A stretch of 11,613 bases of DNA from an uncultured Clostridia bacterium (lineage in GTDB: Bacteria > Bacillota > Clostridia > Christensenellales > Aristaeellaceae): positions 1-11,613 of the forward strand of contig CAMDVP010000078.1 in assembly GCA_945877525.1 (NCBI GenBank), in the 5' to 3' direction. Made by a program: the position numbers and the translations under genes. The notes below the pieces were generated by a model that searched no databases, was not told the DNA's origin, and was given only the letters and a program-made list of their open reading frames with translations. This document shows positions 1-6,450 of the stretch, piece after piece; the stretch's first letter is position 1, and every line of letters starts with the position of its first letter.

Positions 1-1
1 C

Positions 2-754
2 AACTACCTGACCATGGGCAAATTGATGTTTGGCACCGAGGACAACAAAAACCGCCCGATGAGCCCCTCCCTGTCCTGGAACCGGGACGCTGACGAGCTG
101 CTTTTGCGGATTCAGGCCGAGGCGGAGCTGAACGACGACAAGGGCTACAAGACCGACGCGGCGGGCAATCCCCTGTGGACAGGGCGCTCCTTCCGCATCA
201 GCTGGATCAATCTGCGCCATCTGTACCGCATGGGCGTGGATGGCGTCAGCCTGAGCAATGGCGGCGCAGCCCTGACCGTGCCGCTTGCGGATTTCCTGTC
301 CGATGAAATGGAGACGTTGGTCAAGGCCCACGGCACAGACCTGAAATCCGTCAAATACCGCTTTGACATTGTGCCTGTGGAAACGGATTACGCAGCCATG
401 GACGGCCTGCGCCCTGCCACCTCGGGCTGGCAGGTGAGCGTATGGATGCTGGCGGGCAAAAACAGCTTTGACATTACCGGAAATCTCCCCGGGCTGACCC
501 TGGCGGTGGATTTGGAAGGTCTGGCTGAGGTGCTGGAGTCCGTCGGCCTGTATGACGAGGACACCTTTCCCGCACAATTCACCCTGGCCCTGCAAACGGA
601 CGCGGGCGCGGAAGCGCTTCCCTGCAAGCCGGTTACACCCTATATGCCCGACGAGATGGACATTGCGGCCTATCCCCAGGTGATGTTTACCCATCGCTAT
701 TTCCATGCGGCGCTGCCGCAGTCCGGCACGGTATTCATAGTGCATGAAGAATAA
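2..754 (+). CDS. Hypothetical protein, 5' end outside the window (partial)
   Basis: The reading frame is open from base 2 to a TAA at 752-754. The first ATG is at 14, but the codons before it are open and no ribosome binding site lies in the 13 bases ahead, so the gene probably starts upstream of the window. At least 246 C-terminal residues are visible. They are soluble, with alternating hydrophobic strands suggesting a beta-rich fold. I see no membrane segment, Cys cluster or catalytic motif I recognise. A single Cys (about residue 206 from the ATG at 14) lies near the C terminus. The gene ends 10 bases before a strong bidirectional hairpin shared with the convergent operon to its right. I do not recognise a family and assign no function. 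Confidence 0.7.
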   Translation, partial: NYLTMGKLMFGTEDNKNRPMSPSLSWNRDADELLLRIQAEAELNDDKGYKTDAAGNPLWTGRSFRISWINLRHLYRMGVDGVSLSNGGAALTVPLADFLSDEMETLVKAHGTDLKSVKYRFDIVPVETDYAAMDGLRPATSGWQVSVWMLAGKNSFDITGNLPGLTLAVDLEGLAEVLESVGLYDEDTFPAQFTLALQTDAGAEALPCKPVTPYMPDEMDIAAYPQVMFTHRYFHAALPQSGTVFIVHEE

Positions 755-763
755 GGGAAACGA

Positions 764-804
764 AAGGAAGCGTCCGGCTCCGCAACGGTGCCGGACGCTT
801 CCTT
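764..804. terminator. Bidirectional intrinsic terminator
   Basis: A perfect 15-bp stem (764-778 with 790-804) closes an 11-base loop. On the + strand it is followed by TTCTTTATT, and on the - strand by CCTTTCGTTTCCC. It sits between the convergent ends of the left-edge gene and the barnase lipoprotein gene, whose stop begins at 807, so it can serve both transcripts. Confidence 0.85.
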
Positions 805-806
805 CT

Positions 807-1289
807 TTATTCTGACGGCTGCATTTCGGTAAAGGTTTTGTAGTGATCCGACGTGTAGAACACCAGCCCATCGCTGGAATAAACGATGCGCTCCGCTCCC
901 CGGGGGCCGCCGGTATAGTTGCAGTCGGCCTCGCGGTAGGTGCGGCCGCCGGCCTTGGGCAGCAGCCCTTCGTAATTGCCGAAGCGGTCGCCGCCGATGG
1001 ACTTGCCCGGGGCCACATCGCTGACGTAGTTCTTGCTGCTGTCCCAGCCCAGGGCCTTTGCCTCGTCCTTGGTGATGAAATTGTCCGGCAGCTGTCCATA
1101 GCGGAACAGATAATCCGCAATAGCCTGGGGCTCGGTGATGGCGGCTGGCGCCTGCGTCGCCACGGAAGCGGGCTGCGTTGCGGCGGGCGGCAAAGCGACC
1201 TGTCCGGAAATGCTTACGCCGCAGCCTGTCAGCAGCAGCATGAGCGCCGCAAGAATGCCAAGAAGCCCTCTGAGGGCATGCTTCTTCAT
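807..1289 (-). CDS. Barnase-type ribonuclease domain lipoprotein
   Basis: The 160-residue product is a predicted surface-anchored guanyl-specific endoribonuclease. Residues 1-22 form a lipoprotein signal peptide with lipobox LTGC (Cys23), then an Ala/Pro/Thr/Gln-rich spacer to about residue 54. Residues 55-155 align along their whole length with barnase of Bacillus amyloliquefaciens as I recall it, including KSIGGD, READ.NYT, RI.YSSD and DHY.TF. The catalytic set is complete: K74, E120, R130, R134 and H149 match barnase K27, E73, R83, R87 and H102. I chose ATG 1287-1289 because GGAGG lies 8 bases upstream; an in-frame ATG at 1302-1304 has no such site and touches the rlmH stop. It is the third gene of an operon with the DUF3592 gene and rlmH. 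No barstar-like inhibitor gene is visible, but membrane anchoring outside the cell could protect the host. Family assignment is very secure; the target is unknown. Confidence 0.93.
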   Translation of the reverse strand: MKKHALRGLLGILAALMLLLTGCGVSISGQVALPPAATQPASVATQAPAAITEPQAIADYLFRYGQLPDNFITKDEAKALGWDSSKNYVSDVAPGKSIGGDRFGNYEGLLPKAGGRTYREADCNYTGGPRGAERIVYSSDGLVFYTSDHYKTFTEMQPSE

Positions 1290-1304
1290 GGATGGTTCCT
1301 CCAT

Positions 1305-1784
1305 TTACTTGTGATAGCGCTCACCGGCGCGGATTTTCATAGCGCGGTAGAGCTGCTCCAGCAGCATGACCCGGGCCAGCTGGTGGGGAAAGGTCATGGC
1401 GCTCATGGACAGCTCCTCGTCCGCCCGGGCGATAACCTCCTCCGATAGCCCCAGGGAGCCGCCGATGACAAAGGCAATGTCCGACGCGCCCTTGGCCATC
1501 AGCCCGTCCAGGTGACGTGCCAGGCCGGGGGAGTCCCACTGCCTGCCGGGAATCGTGAGCGCAATCACATGGGCGCCCGGGCGGAGCCGCTGGAGGATGC
1601 TTTCCCCCTCCCGCTGGCGAATCTGCCGTTCCTGAGCAGGGGAGGCGTTTTGCGGCTCGGGCAGGTCGGGCAGCTCGATTTCCTCGAATTTCCCGTAGCG
1701 GGAAAGCCGCTTGAGGTACTCGTCGGCCATGGCCCGATAGGGCTTTTCCTTCATGCGCCCCACGGCGATGATGCTGATGGACAT
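1305..1784 (-). CDS. rlmH: 23S rRNA (pseudouridine1915-N3)-methyltransferase RlmH
   Basis: RlmH is a small SPOUT-fold methyltransferase that uses SAM to methylate pseudouridine 1915 in helix 69 of 23S rRNA on assembled ribosomes. The product has 159 residues, the usual length. Recognisable parts are the start MSISIIAVGRMKE, the HVIALTIPGRQWDS strand (72-85), the SAM-site loop IGGSLGLS (107-114), TFPHQLARV (131-139) and the terminal YHK, all characteristic of the family. The start at 1784 has GAGGAGG 10 bases upstream. The gene begins inside the 3' end of the DUF3592 gene (34-base overlap) and its TAA lies 15 bases before the barnase start, so it is the middle gene of a three-gene operon. An extended upstream frame to 1889 exists but duplicates coding sequence of the DUF3592 gene. 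Confidence 0.96.
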   Translation of the reverse strand: MSISIIAVGRMKEKPYRAMADEYLKRLSRYGKFEEIELPDLPEPQNASPAQERQIRQREGESILQRLRPGAHVIALTIPGRQWDSPGLARHLDGLMAKGASDIAFVIGGSLGLSEEVIARADEELSMSAMTFPHQLARVMLLEQLYRAMKIRAGERYHK

Positions 1785-2455
1785 GCGCTTGCATCCTCCT
1801 CGTCCTGAAGGTCGAAGGCGTATTTCTTCTCCCGCACGGGGTCGAAGGCCACGGTCACCTGCTGGCCGGGGGTCAGGGTGCAGGTCCACAGGTTGTGGCT
1901 GCGCAGGGTCACCTCCTGTCCGGTAACGGGGCTGACGCAGCTGGCCGTTACCCGCAGGGGATGGCGGTTACCCATGCTGACGCTTTTGTTTTCCGTCACC
2001 GCGGTCACGGTGGCGCGTGCCCGCAGGCCGTAGCTGAGCAGCGTCTCCCGGCTTCGGCGGGCGGCGCCCATGCACGCGGAAATTCCCAGCCCCAGCAGGG
2101 CAAAGAACGCCCCCAGCCCGGCGAATATCCACATGACAGTGGGCAGAGTATTATCCATATAGTCGGCGGGATTGTCAGGGTTGACCATGAAGGCATAGGG
2201 CGAACCCACGCGGAGCAGGTCGGTTTCCTCATCAGCGGTGAAGCGGAAGCTCTCGCCGTTCATTTCAAAGGCCACCACTGGATGATCCTTCTCAAAGGCC
2301 GCCACCGTGCCCTCCATCCGCCGCATGTCCCGGGTACGGCTGCCGTAATACGCGCCCACGCCCAGGCCAATCAGCATAAACAGGATTCCCATTCCCACAA
2401 AGGTCCACAAAAAAACGCGCTGCAATTTCGGCACCGAAATCCCCGTCCTTTGCAT
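1751..2455 (-). CDS. DUF3592-type two-TM membrane protein
   Basis: The 234-residue membrane protein has TM1 at about 14-37 and TM2 at about 105-128. Between them lies a beta-rich domain (48-103) with the layout of DUF3592: EGTVAAFEKDHPVVAFEMNG, then a glycine followed by VNPDNPADYMDN. A second domain after TM2 (about 140-220) looks like a divergent copy, with VTGQEVTLRS and a GQQVTVAFDP ending. The function of the family is unknown. The start is uncertain: ATG 2453-2455 is the first good codon, while an in-frame TTG at 2486-2488 would add 11 residues; neither has a clear Shine-Dalgarno. The promoter at 2542-2570 reads into this gene. Its 3' end overlaps rlmH by 34 bases in another frame, suggesting translational coupling. 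Confidence 0.8.
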   Translation of the reverse strand: MQRTGISVPKLQRVFLWTFVGMGILFMLIGLGVGAYYGSRTRDMRRMEGTVAAFEKDHPVVAFEMNGESFRFTADEETDLLRVGSPYAFMVNPDNPADYMDNTLPTVMWIFAGLGAFFALLGLGISACMGAARRSRETLLSYGLRARATVTAVTENKSVSMGNRHPLRVTASCVSPVTGQEVTLRSHNLWTCTLTPGQQVTVAFDPVREKKYAFDLQDEEDASACPSASSPWGA

Positions 2456-2491
2456 GGTCTGCAACGGCTGCGGAAAACGCTGAACCAACGG

Positions 2492-2520
2492 GGCGGCGCG
2501 ATGGCTGAAATTCAGCCGCC
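2492..2520. promoter_or_regulatory. Overlapping inverted repeats in the DUF3592 gene leader
   Basis: GGCTGAA (2503-2509) and TTCAGCC (2511-2517) form a 7-bp inverted repeat around one base. GGCGGC (2492-2497) and GCCGCC (2515-2520) form a second. The two share bases 2515-2517, so in the - strand leader RNA they are mutually exclusive hairpins. The inner repeat could instead be a DNA operator between the divergent promoters. No T-tract follows, so it is not an intrinsic terminator. Confidence 0.4.
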
Positions 2521-2541
2521 GGATGATTCAGAGGTTCCCTA

Positions 2542-2570
2542 AGTATACCATGCTTTGCCTGCCGGCGCAA
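2542..2570 (-). promoter_or_regulatory. Sigma-A promoter for the DUF3592-rlmH-barnase operon
   Basis: Reading the - strand: -35 TTGCGC (2565-2570), a 17-base spacer, -10 TATACT (2542-2547), with a TGG extended -10 directly ahead of the -10 box. Transcription would start near 2535, giving a leader of about 80 bases to the ATG at 2455. It stands back to back with the glycosyltransferase promoter; only 12 bases separate the two -35 boxes. Confidence 0.65.
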
Positions 2571-2582
2571 TGCCCCCGGCGC

Positions 2583-2611
2583 TTGACAAGAATAGATGAA
2601 AATCGTACAAT
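2583..2611 (+). promoter_or_regulatory. Sigma-A promoter for the GT2-ThrE-MarR operon
   Basis: Consensus -35 TTGACA (2583-2588), a 17-base spacer and -10 TACAAT (2606-2611), with a predicted start near 2618. It lies inside the upstream extension of the glycosyltransferase frame, which rules out the earlier in-frame ATG at 2523 and supports the ATG at 2646 preceded by GAGGTGA (2634-2640). Confidence 0.85.
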
Positions 2612-2645
2612 GCACATGCAGCTTGACGACAGCGAGGTGAAGCCG

Positions 2646-3464
2646 ATGGGGCAGCCCACGGTCAGTGTGGTCATTCCCGTATGGAATGGTGAAAAGGTGA
2701 TTGAGTCCTGCCTGAACAGTGTGACAGGCCAGTCCCTGCGCGATATGGAGATTATTGTGGTGGACGACGGCAGCACCGACGGCACGGCGCGGGTGCTGCG
2801 CCGCCTGGCGGAGCAGGACAGCCGCATCCGGGTGATCCGCCAGCAAAACGCCGGGGTTTCCGCGGCGCGCAACGCGGGCATCGCCGCCTGCACGGGAGAG
2901 TATATCCGCTTTGTGGACGCGGACGATACCCTGCCCTCCGGCTCCATGGCGCACCTGGTGGAGCGCATGCGGGAAACGGACAGCGACCTGGTGCTGGCGG
3001 CATATAACGAAATCGTCGGCCCCGCACACCGCGAGCGGTGCCTGGTCAAAAGCGATGACACCATGGGCGTGGACGACATGCTCCCCTCCCTGAACCGGTA
3101 TGCCAACAGCTTTTTCTACGGCGTATTGTGGAACAAGCTGTTCCGCCGGGACATTGTCCAAGAAAAAGGCGTGCGCTTTATCGGCGGGCTGAACTGGGGC
3201 GAGGACTTCGCCTTTGTCTGCGCCTATCTGGCCTACGCCCGCAGGGTGACGTACAGCAGCCGGGCGGTGTACGACTACCGGCGCAATCCCGGCGGTATGA
3301 CGGCGCATCAGGTGCTGGACAGCGTGTTTCACCCCATCCGCAACTGCCGGATGAAATTCTTCCTCTATCAGCGTCTGAAGGAATTGTTTGTCAGCCGCGG
3401 GGTATATCCTGCCTATCGGAAAACCCTGTGGCTGTACCTTGTGCGCGTGACGCTCAACAACTGA
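2646..3464 (+). CDS. Family 2 (GT-A) glycosyltransferase
   Basis: The 272-residue product is predicted to transfer a sugar from a nucleotide-sugar donor to an unidentified cell-surface acceptor. It has the complete GT2 signature: VSVVIPVWNG (6-15), the donor-binding DDGS (40-43), NAGVSAARNAG (68-78), the metal-binding DAD in FVDADD (91-93), and GED (185-187) where the catalytic base region is expected. There is no long C-terminal membrane region, so it is likely cytosolic or membrane-associated. The start has GAGGTGA five bases upstream and follows the promoter at 2583-2611. It is the first gene of an operon with thrE-like genes 19 bases downstream. No other polysaccharide genes are nearby, so it looks like a stand-alone enzyme; donor and acceptor cannot be read from the sequence. 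Confidence 0.93.
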   Translation: MGQPTVSVVIPVWNGEKVIESCLNSVTGQSLRDMEIIVVDDGSTDGTARVLRRLAEQDSRIRVIRQQNAGVSAARNAGIAACTGEYIRFVDADDTLPSGSMAHLVERMRETDSDLVLAAYNEIVGPAHRERCLVKSDDTMGVDDMLPSLNRYANSFFYGVLWNKLFRRDIVQEKGVRFIGGLNWGEDFAFVCAYLAYARRVTYSSRAVYDYRRNPGGMTAHQVLDSVFHPIRNCRMKFFLYQRLKELFVSRGVYPAYRKTLWLYLVRVTLNN

Positions 3465-3483
3465 CCCGAAGGGAGAGGCAGCT

Positions 3484-4263
3484 ATGCCCGTGGGAGAAAG
3501 CCGCTACATGGAGCCCCTGCAGCTGGCGGGACGGCTGATCATGGAAAACGGCGGCGAAACCTATCGCGTGGAGGAAACCATCACCCGCATGGGGCGGGCC
3601 TTCGGATTGGAGCATGTGGAAAGCTTTGCCGTACCCAGCGGGCTGTTTGTGAGCTATCGCCGCGCCGATGGGGATACGGAAACCGCCGTGATGCGGGTAC
3701 ACAAGGGTTCGACCAACCTTAGCCGGGTGGATGCGGTGAACGCAGTGTCCCGGCAGGTGGAGCGCGGCGACCTGACCTGCGAGGAAGCCCTCCAGCGCCT
3801 TCAGGCCATTGAGCGCCGCCCCCCGGCGCTGACAAAACCCATGCAGGTTCTGGGCGCGGCCGTTTCTGCGGCGGGATTCACGCTCATGTTCGGCGGCGGT
3901 GCGATGCACGCGACGGTAGCCGCGGGGGTGGCCGCGCTGGTGCAGGGGATCGGCCAGCTGCTGGAAAAGTATCGCATGCACGCGCTGGTATCCACACTGT
4001 TGGGAAGTCTTTTATCCACGCTGCTGCCCATGGCCTTTCAGCGCATGACGGGGCTGGGCATGGTGGACGCGATTGTCGCCGGAGCGCTGATGCCGCTGCT
4101 GCCCGGCCTGGCCATGACCAACGCCGTGCAGGACGCCATGCGGGGCGACATGATTTCCGGGCTGTCCCACGGACTTTCAGCCATCCTGACGGCCACGCTG
4201 GTGGCGGGGGGCGCGCTGATGGCCTCAGCCGTGATGAACCTGACGGGGGGTGCGCTGCCATGA
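3484..4263 (+). CDS. Threonine/serine exporter family protein, N-terminal half (ThrE/DUF1212, YjjP-like)
   Basis: This 259-residue protein corresponds to the first domain of ThrE-type amino-acid exporters, which is a separate polypeptide in split systems such as YjjP/YjjB. Visible marks are NGGETYRVEETITRM (22-36), VPSGLFVSY, and the membrane-embedded PGLAMTNAVQD (207-217) followed by GD and SG. Residues 1 to about 115 are a soluble region; the rest holds about five hydrophobic segments. GGGAGAGG stands five bases before the ATG. The stop overlaps the ATG of the next gene as ATGA, so the halves are probably made together. The substrate is uncertain: ThrE exports threonine and serine, while YjjP/YjjB has been linked to succinate export. 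The function likely needs both subunits. Confidence 0.92.
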   Translation: MPVGESRYMEPLQLAGRLIMENGGETYRVEETITRMGRAFGLEHVESFAVPSGLFVSYRRADGDTETAVMRVHKGSTNLSRVDAVNAVSRQVERGDLTCEEALQRLQAIERRPPALTKPMQVLGAAVSAAGFTLMFGGGAMHATVAAGVAALVQGIGQLLEKYRMHALVSTLLGSLLSTLLPMAFQRMTGLGMVDAIVAGALMPLLPGLAMTNAVQDAMRGDMISGLSHGLSAILTATLVAGGALMASAVMNLTGGALP

Positions 4264-4733
4264 TCGCCGGGCTGATCCGCTCGCTGGTGGGGGGCTTTTT
4301 CGGCACCATCGGCTTTGCGCTGCTGCTGCACGCGCCGAAGAAGGCATGGCTGCCCGCCAGCGCCATCGGCGGGGTGAGCTTTGCGCTGTACTGGTTTCTG
4401 CTGCGCATCGGCTGGGGCGAGGCGGCGGCCATTTTTACCGCGGCCCTGGGCGGCAGCCTGTGGGCGCAGTGGTGCGCCCGGCGCATGCGCATGATTGCCA
4501 CCATTTTCATCACGCTGTCCATTGTTTCGCTGGTGCCGGGCCTGGGGCTGTACCACTGCATGGAATACCTGGGCGCGGGCCGCAGCGCCGCCGGGCTGCA
4601 GGCTGGCGTGAATGCCATGATCGACGTACTGATGATTGCCCTGGGCGTGGGCGTGGGAAGTTCCGTGTTCCGCATGCTTGCGGGACGGCCCCGGCCCGCA
4701 AAGGCACCCCCACAAGGAGATGACCGAGGATGA
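4260..4733 (+). CDS. Threonine/serine exporter family protein, C-terminal half (ThrE_2/DUF3815, YjjB-like)
   Basis: The 157-residue membrane protein has about four to five hydrophobic segments and corresponds to the second half of ThrE. Features include the N-terminal GGFFGTIGFALL helix, a glycine-rich central segment (GGVSFALYWF), a basic ARRMRM turn, and LVPGLGLYH, the PG-containing motif typical of this domain. The last 15 residues are a hydrophilic Pro/Lys/Arg-rich tail. Its ATG overlaps the stop of the partner gene (ATGA) with GGGGGG upstream, and its own stop overlaps the ATG of the MarR gene in the same way. Together with the preceding gene it should form one transporter in the cytoplasmic membrane. 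Confidence 0.92.
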   Translation: MIAGLIRSLVGGFFGTIGFALLLHAPKKAWLPASAIGGVSFALYWFLLRIGWGEAAAIFTAALGGSLWAQWCARRMRMIATIFITLSIVSLVPGLGLYHCMEYLGAGRSAAGLQAGVNAMIDVLMIALGVGVGSSVFRMLAGRPRPAKAPPQGDDRG

Positions 4734-5164
4734 CGCATCCGTTACTGACAATCCGCTCGGCGCTCAAGCGCTGCTACGCCCATGAGATGGCCGGGGTACT
4801 CACCCACTGGCAGCTGACCAGCATGGAGCTGGACGTGCTGCTGTTCCTTAGCAACAACCCGGGCTGCGACACGGCCAGCGACATGGTGCAGCTGCGGCAG
4901 CTGACCAAATCCCATGTATCGAAGGCGGTGGAGCGGCTGACGGAGCTGGGCCTTGTGCTGCAGCAGCGGGACGAAATGAACCGCCGCCGGATTCACCTGA
5001 AACTGGCAGCGGCAGCCGAGCCCATCCTGCGGGAAGGGCGGGAGGCGCAGAAGCGCTTTGTGGAGGTGCTGACCCGGGGCCTGAGCGACGAGGACAAGGC
5101 GGCTGCGACCCGCATCCTGACGGTGATGCTGAAGAACGCCGCGGCGCTGGGCCAGGAGGCATGA
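4730..5164 (+). CDS. MarR-family winged-helix transcriptional regulator
   Basis: The 144-residue protein has MarR architecture: N-terminal dimerisation helix (about 5-28), a winged helix-turn-helix with recognition helix around TKSHVSKAVERLTELG (59-74), a wing holding RDEMNRRRIHL (80-90), and a C-terminal helical arm (about 92-142). The Arg-rich wing and the D.NRRR pattern are typical. Its ATG overlaps the stop of the preceding exporter gene and AAGGAG lies about ten bases upstream. As the last gene of the GT2-ThrE operon it is a plausible regulator of that operon or of efflux generally. MarR members often sense small aromatic or oxidising ligands, but the ligand here is unknown. C15 and C46 are its only cysteines. 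Confidence 0.93.
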   Translation: MTHPLLTIRSALKRCYAHEMAGVLTHWQLTSMELDVLLFLSNNPGCDTASDMVQLRQLTKSHVSKAVERLTELGLVLQQRDEMNRRRIHLKLAAAAEPILREGREAQKRFVEVLTRGLSDEDKAAATRILTVMLKNAAALGQEA

Positions 5165-5260
5165 GTGCATGCCCTGGCAGAAAGCCGGCGCTCTGCGGCA
5201 AGATTGCAAAGGCCGCGCGGCGCTTCGCTATCCGCCGCCCCGGCGAAGGCATGGAACCGC

Positions 5261-5288
5261 TTGACAGAAAAGAAAATGTTTGTATAAT
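5261..5288 (+). promoter_or_regulatory. Sigma-A promoter of the leucine-rich-repeat protein gene
   Basis: Perfect -35 TTGACA (5261-5266), a 16-base spacer and perfect -10 TATAAT (5283-5288). Transcription should start near 5295, which is also where the AAAAGGAGG ribosome binding site (5295-5303) begins, so the leader is only about 16 bases. This supports the ATG at 5311 over the upstream in-frame ATG at 5161. Confidence 0.88.
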
Positions 5289-5310
5289 GGCAGTAAAAGG
5301 AGGCATACGG

Positions 5311-6207
5311 ATGAAAATGATGAAGCGGATTTTGTCTGCGGCGATGGCGCTGCTGATCTGTCTTACCGCGGGAGCGGCGATGGCGGAGGAGAAATGGGTG
5401 GAGGACTTCCAATATGGTGTGCTGGAGGACGGCACGGCGGAAATCATCGGCTATCGCGGCCCCGGCAAGGAAGAGGGCGAGGCCGTGGAGGTTATCGTCC
5501 CCGGCGAGCTGGACGGCTTCCAGGTGACAGGCATCGGTGAGGACGCATTTTACATCTGCGATTCCCTTGGCAGCGTGATCCTGCCCGAGAGCGTAACGGT
5601 TATTGGCGACAGAGCGTTTTACGTTTGCGATGTACTCAGCGGCGTGACCCTGCCCGAGGGCGTGCTGAGTATCGGCGCCAGCGCGTTTGAGGAATGCTCC
5701 GTGCTGGCCGACATCACCCTGCCGAAGTGTCTGACGGCCATTGGCGACAGCGCGTTTGAGGGCTGTTCAGCCCTGAGCACCGTCGCCCTGCCCGAGGGCG
5801 TGACCGCCATTGTGAAGGAAACGTTCAAGGATTGCGAATCTCTGAGCAGCCTGACCCTGTCGGTGGGCCTGACGAAGATTGGCGAGAGCGCGTTTGAGGG
5901 CTGCGTGGCTCTGAGCAGCGTCGTTCTGCCCGAGGGTGTGACAAGCATTGCGGACTGGGCGTTTTCGGGCTGCAGCGCTCTGAGCAGCGTGACCGTGCCT
6001 GCCAGCGTGACCAGCATCGGCTTTGATGCCTTTGGCCAGTGCCCCCTCCTGACCCTGACGGTGGACAGCGGCTCCTATGCCGAGCAGTACGCCATTGAGA
6101 ACGGAATTTCCTACGTTTACCCCAGTCAGAATCCGGCGCCTGCCTCCGAGGGCGAAGCTGCCTCCGAGGGCGAAGCTGCCTCCGAAGGCGAAACGACCGC
6201 TGAATGA
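5311..6207 (+). CDS. Secreted BspA-like leucine-rich-repeat protein
   Basis: The 298-residue protein has an export signal at 1-25 (basic MKMMKR, hydrophobic core, cleavage after AMA). A short N-terminal strand region (30-74) with DGTAEIIGY and VIVPGELDGFQVTGIG is the usual cap of BspA-type repeats. From residue 75 there are eight LRR_5-type repeats of 23 residues (starting at 75, 98, 121, 144, 167, 190, 213 and 236) with consensus IG.SAFEGC.ALSSVTLPEG. Repeat 5 departs most, with IVKETFKDC. The C terminus is three copies of ASEGEA-like sequence and carries no LPXTG, lipobox or membrane anchor, so the protein is probably released or held non-covalently. Such repeats generally mediate protein binding or adhesion; the partner is unknown. 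It has its own promoter and a hairpin terminator nine bases after the stop. Confidence 0.93.
   Translation: MKMMKRILSAAMALLICLTAGAAMAEEKWVEDFQYGVLEDGTAEIIGYRGPGKEEGEAVEVIVPGELDGFQVTGIGEDAFYICDSLGSVILPESVTVIGDRAFYVCDVLSGVTLPEGVLSIGASAFEECSVLADITLPKCLTAIGDSAFEGCSALSTVALPEGVTAIVKETFKDCESLSSLTLSVGLTKIGESAFEGCVALSSVVLPEGVTSIADWAFSGCSALSSVTVPASVTSIGFDAFGQCPLLTLTVDSGSYAEQYAIENGISYVYPSQNPAPASEGEAASEGEAASEGETTAE
6142..6195 (+). repeat. Three 18-bp tandem repeats coding the ASEGEA tail
   Basis: Two exact copies (6142-6159 and 6160-6177) and a third with three substitutions (6178-6195) of GCCTCCGAGGGCGAAGCT. In frame each adds six acidic residues to the C terminus of the LRR protein. Copy number could change by slippage without a frameshift. 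Confidence 0.9.
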
Positions 6208-6215
6208 AACCAATA

Positions 6216-6248
6216 ACCGCCCCGGATGCATGCAGCCTCCGGGGCGGT
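6216..6248 (+). terminator. Intrinsic terminator after the LRR protein gene
   Basis: An 11-bp perfect GC-rich stem (6216-6226 with 6238-6248) with an 11-base loop starts nine bases after the LRR stop. The tail CAGTTTATG is only weakly T-rich, so termination may be completed by the next hairpin. Confidence 0.7.
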
Positions 6249-6319
6249 CAGTTTATGAAGGAAGTACCAGCGTTTCCTGTGGCATGGCGGAAGCTCACAG
6301 CATCTTCCCTCCACACAAA

Positions 6320-6361
6320 ACCTCCTGCCGCAGTTCACGTTCCACGCAGGAGGTCTTTTTG
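6320..6361. terminator. Terminator hairpin between the convergent LRR and isomerase genes
   Basis: A 9-bp stem (6320-6328 with 6346-6354) closes a 17-base loop. The + strand continues CTTTTTG and the - strand continues TTTTGTGTGG, so it could terminate both transcripts. The rest of 6208-6450 shows no gene. Confidence 0.6.
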
Positions 6362-6450
6362 TTATCAGGTGGGCTGTCACAGGTCTTGCGGTTTATCACA
6401 GCCGCAGGGTATCCCCATGCGCAGGCGCCAGTACAGCAGGCCTGTATGGC

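Noticed and set aside
2292..3332. 346-codon - strand open frame across the glycosyltransferase
   Set aside because: Antisense to a clear GT2 gene and across the divergent promoters; no recognisable domain.
3884..4751. Two long - strand open frames opposite the exporter genes
   Set aside because: Arg/Pro/Ala-rich translations typical of antisense GC-rich frames; the + strand ThrE halves with ATGA coupling are certain.
5165..5260. Terminator after the MarR gene
   Set aside because: Only short GC-rich pairings without a T-tract; nothing reliable.
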